Shown here piece by piece: positions 8,728 through 17,175 of a DNA stretch of 64,000 nt. Under the pieces are notes generated by a model. The model ran no database searches. It was given only the letters and a program-made list of their open reading frames with translations, and had not been told where the DNA came from. Origin of the DNA: Labilibaculum sp. DW002 (GTDB lineage Bacteria; Bacteroidota; Bacteroidia; Bacteroidales; Marinifilaceae); the NCBI RefSeq assembly GCF_029029525.1, contig NZ_JAKJSC010000001.1:1054001-1118000 (forward strand), in the 5' to 3' direction. How positions within the stretch are numbered: the stretch's first letter is position 1; each line of letters opens with the position of its first letter. Made by a program: the position numbers and the translations under genes.

Positions 8728-9423
8728 ATGAAAAATGTTGCCGTGATATTAGCTGGTGGAAGCGGAAGAAGAATGGGTGGATCTTTGCCTAAACAATTTT
8801 TAGTTCTTGGTGGCAAGCCAATTATTCAACATTCTATTGAAGCTTTCGAAAAAAACACTAATATCGATGAAATATGCATCATTATTCACTCTGATTTTAT
8901 CCAGGAAATTGAGAATATCCTTATTGAGGGACAAATCCAAAAAGTGAAGCACATTCTTCCTGGTGGCAAGGAAAGAAGTGATTCAAGTTTGGCAGCAATC
9001 AATGCCTACCAAAAGGAATCGAATGTAAGCCTAATTTTTCACGATGCAGTAAGACCTTTTATATCGCAGGATATAATCAACAATGTAATTCAAGAAGTTA
9101 AAGATGGTAAATCGGTTGCTGTAGCCATATCAACTGTAGATACCATTTTCCAGATTAACGAAAAAAATCAAATTGTATCTGTCCCACAAAGAAACCTTTT
9201 AAGACGTGCACAAACACCACAGGCCTTTTCGTACAATGTCATTAAATCTGCTTACGATATTGCTCTAAATGATCCTCATTTTGTTGCTACCGATGATTGC
9301 GGCGTCGTTCTAAAATACCTACCGAGCGAATCAATTTTTATCGTTGAAGGTGATGAATCGAATATAAAGATCACTTTTGAGCAGGATTTAGTGCAGGGGG
9401 AAATCATTTTAAAAGAGAAATAA
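8728..9423 (+). CDS. ispD: IspD/TarI-family cytidylyltransferase
   Basis: Transfers CMP from CTP onto a polyol phosphate: methylerythritol 4-phosphate in the isoprenoid pathway (IspD) or ribitol 5-phosphate in teichoic acid synthesis (TarI). Motifs in order: LAGGSGRRMG (8-17), PKQF (21-24), GGKERSDS (79-86), HDAVRPF (105-111), RAQTPQAF (160-167), TDD (188-190) and NIKIT (212-216). IspD proteins normally read AAGxGxRM in the first loop, whereas AGG is the TarI form. Directly downstream is a CDP-glycerol glycerophosphotransferase homologue and then a TagD-like cytidylyltransferase, so a cell-surface polyol-phosphate role is as likely as isoprenoid synthesis. No TarJ-like reductase is adjacent. 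The fold is certain, the substrate is not. Confidence 0.85.
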   Translation: MKNVAVILAGGSGRRMGGSLPKQFLVLGGKPIIQHSIEAFEKNTNIDEICIIIHSDFIQEIENILIEGQIQKVKHILPGGKERSDSSLAAINAYQKESNVSLIFHDAVRPFISQDIINNVIQEVKDGKSVAVAISTVDTIFQINEKNQIVSVPQRNLLRRAQTPQAFSYNVIKSAYDIALNDPHFVATDDCGVVLKYLPSESIFIVEGDESNIKITFEQDLVQGEIILKEK

Positions 9424-9512
9424 GCAATGCTTTAGTAATAATACTTCTCAGACATTCTCCCTTCAGAAATTAGCTTATCTTTGGCGCAAAATCAATAGAA
9501 AAACCATCCTAC

Positions 9513-10577
9513 ATGAATATCTTATTTGATGTTTTAAACATCTACTACATTCCTCAATATTTTCCTGTTTGGAGAGAACTTAAAAAAAGAGGTCACAATT
9601 GCTCTCTAATAGTCTACTCCAAAAAGAACGATAAGAATTTACTTGCAAGTACTCTTGAAAATTTGGACATATCATATACTTGGGTTCATGATGACAGTGA
9701 AGCAAAGGATTTATACCTGACTCAAAAGCCTGATTGGATTTTCTTTGGAAATGAATTTGCTTTTCTTGATGAAATTCATCAGAAATCGAAAACAGTGCAA
9801 ATGGGACACGGAGTTGGACCTAAACCAAGTTATTATCGAAAATCGGATACTCCAATGACCGTTCGTTTCATGGAAGGAGAAGTAAGATTGAAGAAAATTG
9901 AAGAAATGTATCCTAAGGATAAGTTTGTTCAGGTTGGATTTAGTAAGCTTGATCCTATTTTTGATGAAACAGAACAAGGATTAGATCTTGCAAAATTGGG
10001 ATTGGATCCGAGTAAAAAGACAATTTTATATGCTCCTACATTTAATCCAACTTCATTAGGATGTTTCCCAAAAAACTGGCCAAGTGAATTCTCTGAATAT
10101 AATATTTTAGTAAAAGTTCATTCTCTTACTCTTTCTAGAGATCGATACAAGAAAGATCAAGAAAGAATACAGGCATGGAAGCAGTACTCTAATGTTTATG
10201 TTGCAGGAGTTGATGAATTTTCATTGGTCCCATTTCTTAAAACTGCTGATGTTTTAATCAGTGAAGCTTCTTCTACTCTATTTGAGTTTGCTGCTCTAGA
10301 TAAACCCGTAGTAATATGCGACTTTTATGATTTGAAATGGTCTTACAAAGGCATCTTTAAATATCGTTTTGCAAAAAGATTCGGGGCCGATTCTGTAATA
10401 TATAAAGAACTAGGAGCTCACGCTGCAAACTATAAAAAACTAAAACCAATAATTCAGGATGAAATAGAAAATCCTAAAAACTATAAAAATAACAGACGCA
10501 AATACAATATTGATCATGTTGGACCAACAGATGGTAAAGCTTCGATTAGAATTGCAGATTATTTGGAGAATAACTAA
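9513..10577 (+). CDS. CDP-glycerol glycerophosphotransferase-family protein
   Basis: GT-B-like transferase of the TagB/TagF/TarL family (PF04464), which moves glycerol- or ribitol-phosphate from the CDP-activated form to a glycan. Motifs: MGHGVGPK (97-104, the family's WHG-like loop), ILYAPTF (171-177), ILVKVH (198-203) and DVLISEASSTLFEF (246-259), followed by LDKPVV. Length (354 aa) matches a stand-alone catalytic domain without the N-terminal acceptor region of TagF. It lies 89 bp after the IspD/TarI-type gene on the same strand, probably in one operon, and converges on a TagD-like gene. The substrate is inferred to be a CDP-alditol; the acceptor, perhaps LPS or a capsule, is unknown. Confidence 0.85.
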   Translation: MNILFDVLNIYYIPQYFPVWRELKKRGHNCSLIVYSKKNDKNLLASTLENLDISYTWVHDDSEAKDLYLTQKPDWIFFGNEFAFLDEIHQKSKTVQMGHGVGPKPSYYRKSDTPMTVRFMEGEVRLKKIEEMYPKDKFVQVGFSKLDPIFDETEQGLDLAKLGLDPSKKTILYAPTFNPTSLGCFPKNWPSEFSEYNILVKVHSLTLSRDRYKKDQERIQAWKQYSNVYVAGVDEFSLVPFLKTADVLISEASSTLFEFAALDKPVVICDFYDLKWSYKGIFKYRFAKRFGADSVIYKELGAHAANYKKLKPIIQDEIENPKNYKNNRRKYNIDHVGPTDGKASIRIADYLENN

Positions 10578-10580
10578 AAG

Positions 10581-10612
10581 CAAAAGGCTGTTTCAATGAA
10601 ACAGCCTTTATT
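10581..10612. terminator. bidirectional intrinsic terminator
   Basis: AAAGGCTGTTTC pairs with GAAACAGCCTTT around a very short loop, with T-rich sequence on the right and A-rich on the left. It serves the convergent genes ending at 10577 and 10613. Confidence 0.8.
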
Positions 10613-11452
10613 TTATTTTATCAATTTTAAAGTATCTTTTAGAATCGTAGAACTTACACTTGGTGTGTAAGGAAAATAGACCATTTCGCAGCTCACAGGC
10701 GGATATTTTCCTCTCCAATCATCTCCTACTGAAATGGCATCAATCTGATATTCATCTACAACTTTTTGTTTGTTTTTATCCTTTTGTGGAATCACTTCAT
10801 CTACAAACTTTATTGACGATATAATTTTTGCACGTTCCTCGAACGGTATAACTGGCTTTTTGCCTTTCGATTCTAAAATCAATTCATCTGTAGACACCCC
10901 AACAATAAGATGTTCACACAATTTTTTAGAATTCTCTAAGATGTTTAAGTGTCCGTAATGAAACAAGTCAAAACAACCAGAAGTATAAATTCTTTTGTAT
11001 TTCTTTTCAGGTGATGACTCTCCTAATTCAATCTGTACTTTTTCTTGAAGAAAACGAAACATTTCTGAATTAACTGGATTATTATTTACAGCTAAATTCG
11101 CTGGCCCTGGCCAAAATGCATCAATAAACTCCTGATTATTTATTGTAACTGGTATCTCATAACGAGGAATTACATGAAAATGAACTTCTGGATCAACCAT
11201 CATTAACATTAAATAGTTAATCTTATCGCATTTAAATGCTCTTGAAAGACCTAGTTCAATATCTTTGGTAACAATACTTAACTCCATCATTGCATCTTGT
11301 GAAATTGAATGGAAGTTAGTTTTCTCCTCTTTACAAATTAATATCAAAGAACCCAATGTGATTTGTTCTTTTCTCAACAACACCAACCAATGCTTGTATT
11401 CTTTCACCAATGAACTTGGGTAAGCAAATTTAGTTAAGGTATCTCTTAGCAT
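10613..11452 (-). CDS. HIT-like domain fused to TagD-type cytidylyltransferase
   Basis: Two domains in 279 residues. Residues 1-135 resemble the HIT superfamily: PEVHFHVIPRYE (88-99) holds the middle and last histidines (H91, H93) of HxHxH, with the first replaced by Glu89. Residues 152-279 form a glycerol-3-phosphate cytidylyltransferase-like domain: TSGCFDLFHYGHLNIL (157-172, with HYGH), FEERAKII (204-211), GDDWRGK (243-249) and TPSVSST (263-269), where TagD has RTEGISTT. The product would be a CDP-alditol such as CDP-glycerol; the HIT half could hydrolyse or transfer nucleotidyl groups. A strong Shine-Dalgarno (AAGGAGAG) lies 6 bp before the ATG, unusual in this phylum. It converges on the CDP-alditol transferase that could use its product. 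Confidence 0.85.
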   Translation of the reverse strand: MLRDTLTKFAYPSSLVKEYKHWLVLLRKEQITLGSLILICKEEKTNFHSISQDAMMELSIVTKDIELGLSRAFKCDKINYLMLMMVDPEVHFHVIPRYEIPVTINNQEFIDAFWPGPANLAVNNNPVNSEMFRFLQEKVQIELGESSPEKKYKRIYTSGCFDLFHYGHLNILENSKKLCEHLIVGVSTDELILESKGKKPVIPFEERAKIISSIKFVDEVIPQKDKNKQKVVDEYQIDAISVGDDWRGKYPPVSCEMVYFPYTPSVSSTILKDTLKLIK

Positions 11453-11548
11453 ATCAATCTCTCCTTTGATTTATTTCGTTTTTTTTAATTTCCTTACCTT
11501 CAATAATATCACAAAACTAACCAATATCGCATAAGATACAAGAATAAT

Positions 11549-11587
11549 AAAAGGCTTTCTTGTGTTTGAATACAAAGAAAGCCTTTT
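11549..11587. terminator. intrinsic terminator of the GT/kinase operon
   Basis: AAAAGGCTTTCTT and AAGAAAGCCTTTT form a 13-bp stem. It lies 44 bp beyond the GT2 gene stop on the minus strand, so it ends that transcript and separates it from the HIT-cytidylyltransferase gene. Confidence 0.75.
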
Positions 11588-11630
11588 ACTATTTTATCAA
11601 ATTACAGGAACGATCTCACTCCTTAAAATC

Positions 11631-12536
11631 CTAAAAAATGGATTCATCCCAGATATTTGTTAATCTCTTTCCTTTTCCATATACATGAAAATGTTGATTT
11701 TCGGCTAACCTATGACCTGTTAATCTTTCGAACCACATTAGAATACTATCCTTAAAATCAAAATTTCTCTTCTTAGGATCAATCTTAACCTCCCAGTTAA
11801 TTTCCTTCATACGCTCTTGCATTACTTCAGGATGTGTTCCATTATAATCCAAAACACAGTCATAATCTTTGCTAAAATCAAAACCAGTTTCTACTGATCC
11901 TTTGTTCCAAAATCGTTTATTCCAAAGACTACTATTTACCTTTTTCTTCATTAGTAATGGTGAACGAACCCAACCGTAATGATATACATGAGCATCCAAT
12001 TTAACTCCTGTAGGCTTCTCTCCATCAACTTTCCTAAACCCCTGAGCATCATGCCATGATCTTATCTTTTTATTATTTCGGATGATTCTCATCTCTCTTC
12101 GATACCACTTTCGTCCAAACCCCAAGTAATCGTAGCTTCCCCAAAAATGCTTCCAATTGAATAAAAATCCATCAACATCAAGATTATCCTTATGCTTTTC
12201 CATTGCTTCTCTAATCTCGGGATAGTCTTTCTCATGCAGAACCTCGTCAGATTGCAAATAAATACACCAAGTATATTCTTCACTAATTTTATCTATGGCC
12301 TTATTCGTTTCAACACCTAAAAAATGTCCATTCTTATTGTTTTTAGACCAAACAGAATAAACAAACTCAATTTTATCTGAATCTATTGTACGAATAAAAT
12401 TCTCTGTATCATCTTCCCCATCTCCAAGTGCAACAATAAATTTATCAACAAGCGGTAAAGCTGATTTGATCGCTTCTAATACAGGGTAATCATAGAGAAC
12501 CGCATTTTTTACTATTGTAAATCCACAAACTTTCAT
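11631..12536 (-). CDS. family 2 glycosyltransferase
   Basis: Soluble GT-A glycosyltransferase, 301 residues from the chosen ATG at 12536. The frame extends to a TTG at 12566 that abuts the upstream stop, but the conserved start of the fold (MKVCGFTIVKNA) begins at the ATG, with AAAGA before it. The nucleotide-sugar fold shows IVALGDGEDDT (34-44) and the metal-binding LQSDEVLHE (94-102). A conserved HDAQGFRK block and VYHYGWVR follow, as in GT2 enzymes that modify LPS core. There are no membrane segments. Third or fourth gene of the NUDIX-kinase-GT4-GT2 operon; donor and acceptor unknown. Confidence 0.85.
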   Translation of the reverse strand: MKVCGFTIVKNAVLYDYPVLEAIKSALPLVDKFIVALGDGEDDTENFIRTIDSDKIEFVYSVWSKNNKNGHFLGVETNKAIDKISEEYTWCIYLQSDEVLHEKDYPEIREAMEKHKDNLDVDGFLFNWKHFWGSYDYLGFGRKWYRREMRIIRNNKKIRSWHDAQGFRKVDGEKPTGVKLDAHVYHYGWVRSPLLMKKKVNSSLWNKRFWNKGSVETGFDFSKDYDCVLDYNGTHPEVMQERMKEINWEVKIDPKKRNFDFKDSILMWFERLTGHRLAENQHFHVYGKGKRLTNIWDESIF

Positions 12537-12566
12537 TCTTTGTCTTATTTTGTTAAACTTTCTCAA

Positions 12567-13526
12567 TTAATCAAACATTGGATAATGTCGTTTGCCAACT
12601 TTTAGCTTATGAATAGGAGCATCTTTATGCAAACTATTCCCATTCAATACCTTTTCATAAAGCTCTAAGTAACCATCTGCCATTTGTTTCACACTAAATC
12701 GATCACACACGTATTCATGACAATATTTTCGATTATAAGCTCCAAAATTACTAGCAGCATCAATCAATTCAGAATACGAGTTAGAAACAAAACCAACATC
12801 TGATGGAATCAATTCTGGTAATGAACCATAAGTACTTCCAAAAACAGGTGCTCCAAAATATAAGCTCTCAACAATAGCCAAACCAAATGGCTCATGCCAA
12901 ACTACTGGAAAAAGTAAAGCTTTGGATTGATTAATTACCTTGCTTTTCTTTTCTCCTCCGAGGAAACCTTTGTATTTTACAGTTCGATTAAAAGGAATAC
13001 CTCGACCTCCAATTACCGCTAACTTTTCGTTAAGCTCCTTCGAAATTTTCACACAACCTTTTAAATTTTTCTTACTTCTACTGGCTTTGCCTAAAAATAA
13101 AAAATGCTCTCTTTTCAAACTCCAGTCAACAGGGCCATATTCATTAAAATCAATACCATTGTAAACAAATACATCACTACCATGTCTTTCTGCATGATTT
13201 TTAGAAATAAAAACGGTGTTTTTGTCATATACAGTTTCGGGAGCACTGTTTCCATGCAAAGTTACGATGTATGGAGTTTTTAATGCTTCCTTAATTGGAA
13301 AATTAACATGTACTAAATCAATATCTGCAGGTATTTGATCATTAAGTTTAACATTTGGGTTATAAATATAAACTTTAGCAAATTCGCAAGAAGAACCTTG
13401 TCCCGACAAAAAACTAACCTCATGGCCTCGTTTGGTTAATTCTTCGCCTAACCACCATACTATTCTTTCTGTGCCTCCATATAGAAGTGCGGGGATTTTC
13501 AGGTCGCAAACCAAAAGAATTTTCAT
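12567..13526 (-). CDS. family 4 glycosyltransferase
   Basis: Retaining GT-B glycosyltransferase, 319 residues. The N-terminal domain opens with a glycine-rich donor/acceptor loop (LLYGGTERIVWWL, 14-26). The C-terminal domain shows YNGID (122-126), FLGKASRSKKN (144-154) and the GT4 hallmark E-x7-E at E212-E220 (EPFGLAIVE), followed by FGAPVFGS. The gene is followed closely by the GT2 gene and preceded by the LPS-kinase-like gene 92 bp upstream, all on one strand. The operon probably builds and phosphorylates a core oligosaccharide or similar glycan, which is inference from neighbours. Confidence 0.88.
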   Translation of the reverse strand: MKILLVCDLKIPALLYGGTERIVWWLGEELTKRGHEVSFLSGQGSSCEFAKVYIYNPNVKLNDQIPADIDLVHVNFPIKEALKTPYIVTLHGNSAPETVYDKNTVFISKNHAERHGSDVFVYNGIDFNEYGPVDWSLKREHFLFLGKASRSKKNLKGCVKISKELNEKLAVIGGRGIPFNRTVKYKGFLGGEKKSKVINQSKALLFPVVWHEPFGLAIVESLYFGAPVFGSTYGSLPELIPSDVGFVSNSYSELIDAASNFGAYNRKYCHEYVCDRFSVKQMADGYLELYEKVLNGNSLHKDAPIHKLKVGKRHYPMFD

Positions 13527-13618
13527 ATTTCTTTCTCTTTTTTTTTGGATTAACTGTTATGAATCTAACAAAAGACAATCTACTGACAATGCTCAATTAT
13601 TTTAATGTTCAAAATAAA

Positions 13619-14374
13619 CTAGCAATTACCTTTCAGCCTTTTTTTCAAATTATTCTTTCTATTTATTTCAGCCTTATGCTCTTTATCAAATTGGATCAAT
13701 AATTTAGCAGCCTCAGCCTCATTTTTATTATTTATACGAGCGTATTCTTTAGCCACGATCTCAAGTTCCTCTTTGCTAGCCCATATTTGAGAAAAGTTTT
13801 TTAAGCCTTTCAAATAATCCATTTTTTCAAATTTTAATCTATTGATATCTACAATTGAGAAATCATACTTATCATTAGCTAATTTAGTAATAAGAATGTT
13901 ACCTCTCGAATAATCTAAATGGTGAATTCCATTTTTATGAAGCTTTTCATAAGTAAAGACAGCAAATTGTTGAAGAATATTTTCTTTATCAGGAAACTCA
14001 AAGCCTATTAAATCACGGATTGTGAATTCATATTTGTGATGAAGTGAAATATAATAACTATCATGAAATAAACCATTCTTTAATTTTTCAACAACAGCTA
14101 TTGGTTCTGGTGTATTGGCTCCTCTCTTTATAATCTCCATACCATATTGAAAAGAATGTTTTGCCTTTGAACCACGCAACCAAGCGTAAGCGATTTTATT
14201 AATTAAATGTGGAATTTTAAAAGATTTCACATTCAACAATATCCCCTCAACTTCAAAAACTTTAATTTCATTTCGCCCTTTATATATGGATTCTCCTGTA
14301 TTTTCAAAGTTTACAGGTAAATCTTTTAAAAACCGTTTTAGTTTATTGTATTTGGGATTAATATGTATTCTCAT
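13619..14374 (-). CDS. Kdo/LPS-kinase-like protein (InaA/WaaP superfamily)
   Basis: Cytoplasmic protein-kinase-fold enzyme resembling lipopolysaccharide core heptose or Kdo kinases. The catalytic loop is HHLDYSRGNIL (151-161; catalytic D154, metal-binding N159) and the metal-binding aspartate is D176 in FSIVDINRL. The likely ATP-binding lysine is K50 in NVKSFK. Length (251 aa) fits the KdkA/InaA group. The start overlaps the upstream NUDIX gene by 17 bp, which indicates coupling. With two glycosyltransferases next door, phosphorylation of a core sugar is the natural role; the exact sugar is not determinable. Confidence 0.85.
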   Translation of the reverse strand: MRIHINPKYNKLKRFLKDLPVNFENTGESIYKGRNEIKVFEVEGILLNVKSFKIPHLINKIAYAWLRGSKAKHSFQYGMEIIKRGANTPEPIAVVEKLKNGLFHDSYYISLHHKYEFTIRDLIGFEFPDKENILQQFAVFTYEKLHKNGIHHLDYSRGNILITKLANDKYDFSIVDINRLKFEKMDYLKGLKNFSQIWASKEELEIVAKEYARINNKNEAEAAKLLIQFDKEHKAEINRKNNLKKRLKGNC

Positions 14375-14903
14375 TCAAATTTTTATTTACAAATGCCATT
14401 ACCATTTCCTTCATCGAAACAGAACCTATTTCATCAAATGGAATTTTATCGAATTGATAAAACTCATAAGCCGAAATATCATCTTTAGCATCTATTCCAT
14501 TAAACGAATTAATTTTGCAAATGTAGGCTAAATCAATTGTAAATACAGAAAGTCCTCCAAAAATATATTCATTAGGGTAAGACATAAAATATTCCATTTT
14601 ATCCACATTCAAATTCAATTCTTCTTTAATCTCCCTGCGCATTGCTTCTTCTGCGGTCTCCATCACATCAACAAAGCCTCCTGGCAAATCAAGCATGCCT
14701 ATATCTGGACTACATGCTCTTCTGGTAAGTAATATTTCACCCTTATCATTAACTATTAGTGCTGCAACTGCAGCCGATGCATTTACATACAAATGAAAAT
14801 CACAACTAGCACATAAAAAAGAATTGTCGAGTTTAAAGTTAAATTCAAGGCTGCCACATTTTGGACAGTATTTTATTACTTTTTGAGGATTTGTAGGACT
14901 CAT
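14358..14903 (-). CDS. NUDIX hydrolase with N-terminal zinc ribbon
   Basis: A 181-residue NUDIX pyrophosphohydrolase. A four-cysteine zinc ribbon (C13, C16, C31, C34) leads into the NUDIX fold. The NUDIX box is complete: G76-x5-E82-x7-R90-E91-x2-E94-E95. The ribbon resembles that of NudC-type NAD pyrophosphatases, but the NudC signature after the box is not evident, so the substrate is open; a nucleotide-sugar or dinucleotide is likely. It is the first gene of the glycosyltransferase operon. House-cleaning of CDP- or NDP-linked intermediates would suit the setting, which is inference. Confidence 0.88.
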   Translation of the reverse strand: MSPTNPQKVIKYCPKCGSLEFNFKLDNSFLCASCDFHLYVNASAAVAALIVNDKGEILLTRRACSPDIGMLDLPGGFVDVMETAEEAMRREIKEELNLNVDKMEYFMSYPNEYIFGGLSVFTIDLAYICKINSFNGIDAKDDISAYEFYQFDKIPFDEIGSVSMKEMVMAFVNKNLNENTY

Positions 14904-15320
14904 AAATCAATATTAAGTATGGATTTTGCAATTGCATCTCAAAAGTAATATTTATTCGAATTGAAAAGAAGATTACATAAAACAATTAACAATTGTTTAC
15001 CCAAATCAGAAAATCACTTTCAATTTAATAGAAAACGCTTTATTTATGCGATTCTAATCAATTTAGACTGACTAAAAATTACCCTACACAACTGCTCTTA
15101 GCCATGGTTTTCTGAGAAAAGTTACTACTTTTAAATCGAAGCAAATAACTAATGGGACAAGCCGACCTCGTTTTATCCAGACATTTAATATTGGGGTTAT
15201 CTTTTTTTGAGTTTCAATAAGTCGCTATTATATGGAGAGCTAAAAAATATCATGGCCTCCCATTATTTAATTTGCTAGTCGAAACGATATATCGAAAACC
15301 TAACCCAACTACCATAAATT
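14904..15320. other. gene-free spacer
   Basis: About 450 bp between the NUDIX start and the gamma-glutamyltransferase terminator. I see no credible reading frame, no tRNA and no long repeat. The first 100 bp must hold the promoter of the NUDIX operon, but no clear TAnnTTTG box stands out. Confidence 0.5.
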
Positions 15321-15321
15321 T

Positions 15322-15356
15322 AAAAAGGCAAATTTCATTTGAAATTTGCCTTTTTT
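15322..15356 (-). terminator. intrinsic terminator of ggt
   Basis: AAGGCAAATTTC and GAAATTTGCCTT form a 12-bp stem with loop ATTT, flanked by T- and A-runs, directly after the ggt stop codon. Confidence 0.85.
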
Positions 15357-15357
15357 A

Positions 15358-17049
15358 CTAATAGCCACTTACACTGCTATCCTTATGTCTTTTTGAGTCA
15401 GCAATACCAATATACTCGCCTGAGTCAGTCACAAAAACATTTGCCATCATTCCAATTCTAGGTTGTTTTTTTATTTTATGTCCAAGAAATTCTAATCTTG
15501 CAAGCACCTCTTCCGACAACAATTCGTTCTCAACATAAACCTCATCGGGCAACCATTGAGAGTGGAAACGTGGAGCATCAACAACATCTTGCGGTAACAT
15601 TTTAAAATCAATTGCATTTACAATATTCTGAAACACCGAGGTAATTATTGTGGATCCTCCTGGAGAACCAAGTACCATGAACAATCGACCATCCTTTTCC
15701 ACAATAGTTGGTGTCATACTACTCAACATTCTTTTACCAGGCATTATAGCATTCGCCGCACCGCCAACTAGTCCAAATTGATTTGGAATTCCTGGTTTGC
15801 TACTAAAATCATCCATTTCATTGTTTAAGAAGAAACCACCACCAACCACAATCACCTTACTTCCGTAATTACCATTTAAGGTTGTAGTTACCGATATGGC
15901 ATTGCCTTCCGAATCAACAATAGAAAAATGTGTTGTTTCAAAACTTTCAATCAATTCTACACAACCTGCTTTAACATCCTGCGAATTTGTTTTAGCCGTC
16001 ATGCTTATATTCGAAAAACGATTTTTCAAGTATTCATTATTAATCAAATCTGCTGTTGGAACTTGGCAACAATCAGGATCCCCTAACCAAGTTGCCCGAT
16101 CAGCATATACTCTACGTTCCAATTCAACCACAGAATGTATGTGCTCAAAAGATCCAAAATCATATTGGTCTAATTGGCATTGTTCTGCTCCTTTTAGCAA
16201 CTGAATTAAAGCCACGCCTCCACTTGATGGTGGTGGCATAGATATAAGCTTATGGCCTCGGTAATTTCCCAATATTGGCTTTCTCCATACAGAATGGTAT
16301 TTCTCCAAATCCTTAGCTGTTATTATCCCACCATTTTTTTGCATCTCAGCTACAATCAAATCGGAAGTTTCGCCAGTATAAAAACCATTACGCCCATTTG
16401 TTTTTATTCGTATTAATGTTCGCGCTAATGCAATATTCCTAAGCGTATCTCCTTCTTCAAAAAGAGTTTTTCTTAGATATGGAACTGATTCTTTTCCTTT
16501 ATTCTGACTTTTGATCTGATCTTGATAATCATTTAATTTATTTGCTTCCAACTCACTCAATACAACTCCATCTTTAGCTAGCTTTATTGAAGGTTCGAGC
16601 AATGCCTCCCACTTCATTTTTCCATATTTCTGATGAAGTTTTACCATGCCATCTACTGATCCAGGGACCCCTACTGCCAAATGTCCTTTTTGACTTAAAT
16701 CAGAATTTACATCACCATTTTCATCCAAATACATTTGCTCAAAAGCTGCCTGTGGAGCTGTCTCTCGAAAATCTAACGAATTGTATTCACCATTTGATGT
16801 TCGAATTACCGCAAATCCTCCACCGGCAATATTTCCTGCTCTTGGATAAGCAACCGCTAATGCAAACTGAACAGCTACTGCCGCATCGAAAGCATTTCCG
16901 CCATCTTTCAGAATTTGATTACCAACATCGGAAGCCAAATAATGTGCTGTAACTACGACACCATTTGGATAAGATTTTGATTTTGTAGGAACATTGCAGG
17001 AAAAAACAAAAAGCAATGCAAGGCTTATGGTCGAAAGAAATTTAAACAT
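15358..17049 (-). CDS. ggt: gamma-glutamyltransferase, lipoprotein
   Basis: Ntn-hydrolase that cleaves gamma-glutamyl bonds (for example of glutathione) or transfers the glutamyl group to amino acids. The precursor self-cleaves before the catalytic threonine, here T372 in ETTHFSIVD. The conserved GGGFAV (76-81), TAP (97-99), PPPSSGG (272-278) and C-terminal GSPGGS blocks are present. The N-terminus has a lipobox (FVFSC, C18), so the enzyme is probably a periplasmic lipoprotein instead of a freely secreted protein. Length (563 aa) is normal. Single-gene unit bounded by terminators. Confidence 0.93.
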   Translation of the reverse strand: MFKFLSTISLALLFVFSCNVPTKSKSYPNGVVVTAHYLASDVGNQILKDGGNAFDAAVAVQFALAVAYPRAGNIAGGGFAVIRTSNGEYNSLDFRETAPQAAFEQMYLDENGDVNSDLSQKGHLAVGVPGSVDGMVKLHQKYGKMKWEALLEPSIKLAKDGVVLSELEANKLNDYQDQIKSQNKGKESVPYLRKTLFEEGDTLRNIALARTLIRIKTNGRNGFYTGETSDLIVAEMQKNGGIITAKDLEKYHSVWRKPILGNYRGHKLISMPPPSSGGVALIQLLKGAEQCQLDQYDFGSFEHIHSVVELERRVYADRATWLGDPDCCQVPTADLINNEYLKNRFSNISMTAKTNSQDVKAGCVELIESFETTHFSIVDSEGNAISVTTTLNGNYGSKVIVVGGGFFLNNEMDDFSSKPGIPNQFGLVGGAANAIMPGKRMLSSMTPTIVEKDGRLFMVLGSPGGSTIITSVFQNIVNAIDFKMLPQDVVDAPRFHSQWLPDEVYVENELLSEEVLARLEFLGHKIKKQPRIGMMANVFVTDSGEYIGIADSKRHKDSSVSGY

Positions 17050-17112
17050 ATCATATACGATTTAGAGCTCTAAAGATAGATAGCTTTTAATTATTTGACA
17101 GCTTTTGACCAT

Positions 17113-17145
17113 AAAAAATAGCTGTTGCAAATTGCAACAGCTATT
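17113..17145 (-). terminator. intrinsic terminator of the TonB-receptor gene
   Basis: ATAGCTGTTGCAA and TTGCAACAGCTAT form a 13-bp stem with a minimal loop; read on the minus strand it is followed by TATTTTTTAT. It lies 30 bp after the receptor stop. Confidence 0.85.
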
Positions 17146-17175
17146 AAATTTATTCCTCAATAGAATCTTAATTTT

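Noticed and set aside
11631-12566. TTG start of the GT2 gene at 12566
   Set aside because: The conserved fold starts at the ATG at 12536 and the ten extra residues show no family similarity; the ATG has a purine-rich ribosome-binding stretch.
16587-16952. 121-codon plus-strand frame inside ggt
   Set aside because: Antisense shadow of a well-supported gene, with His/Leu-rich wording typical of such shadows.
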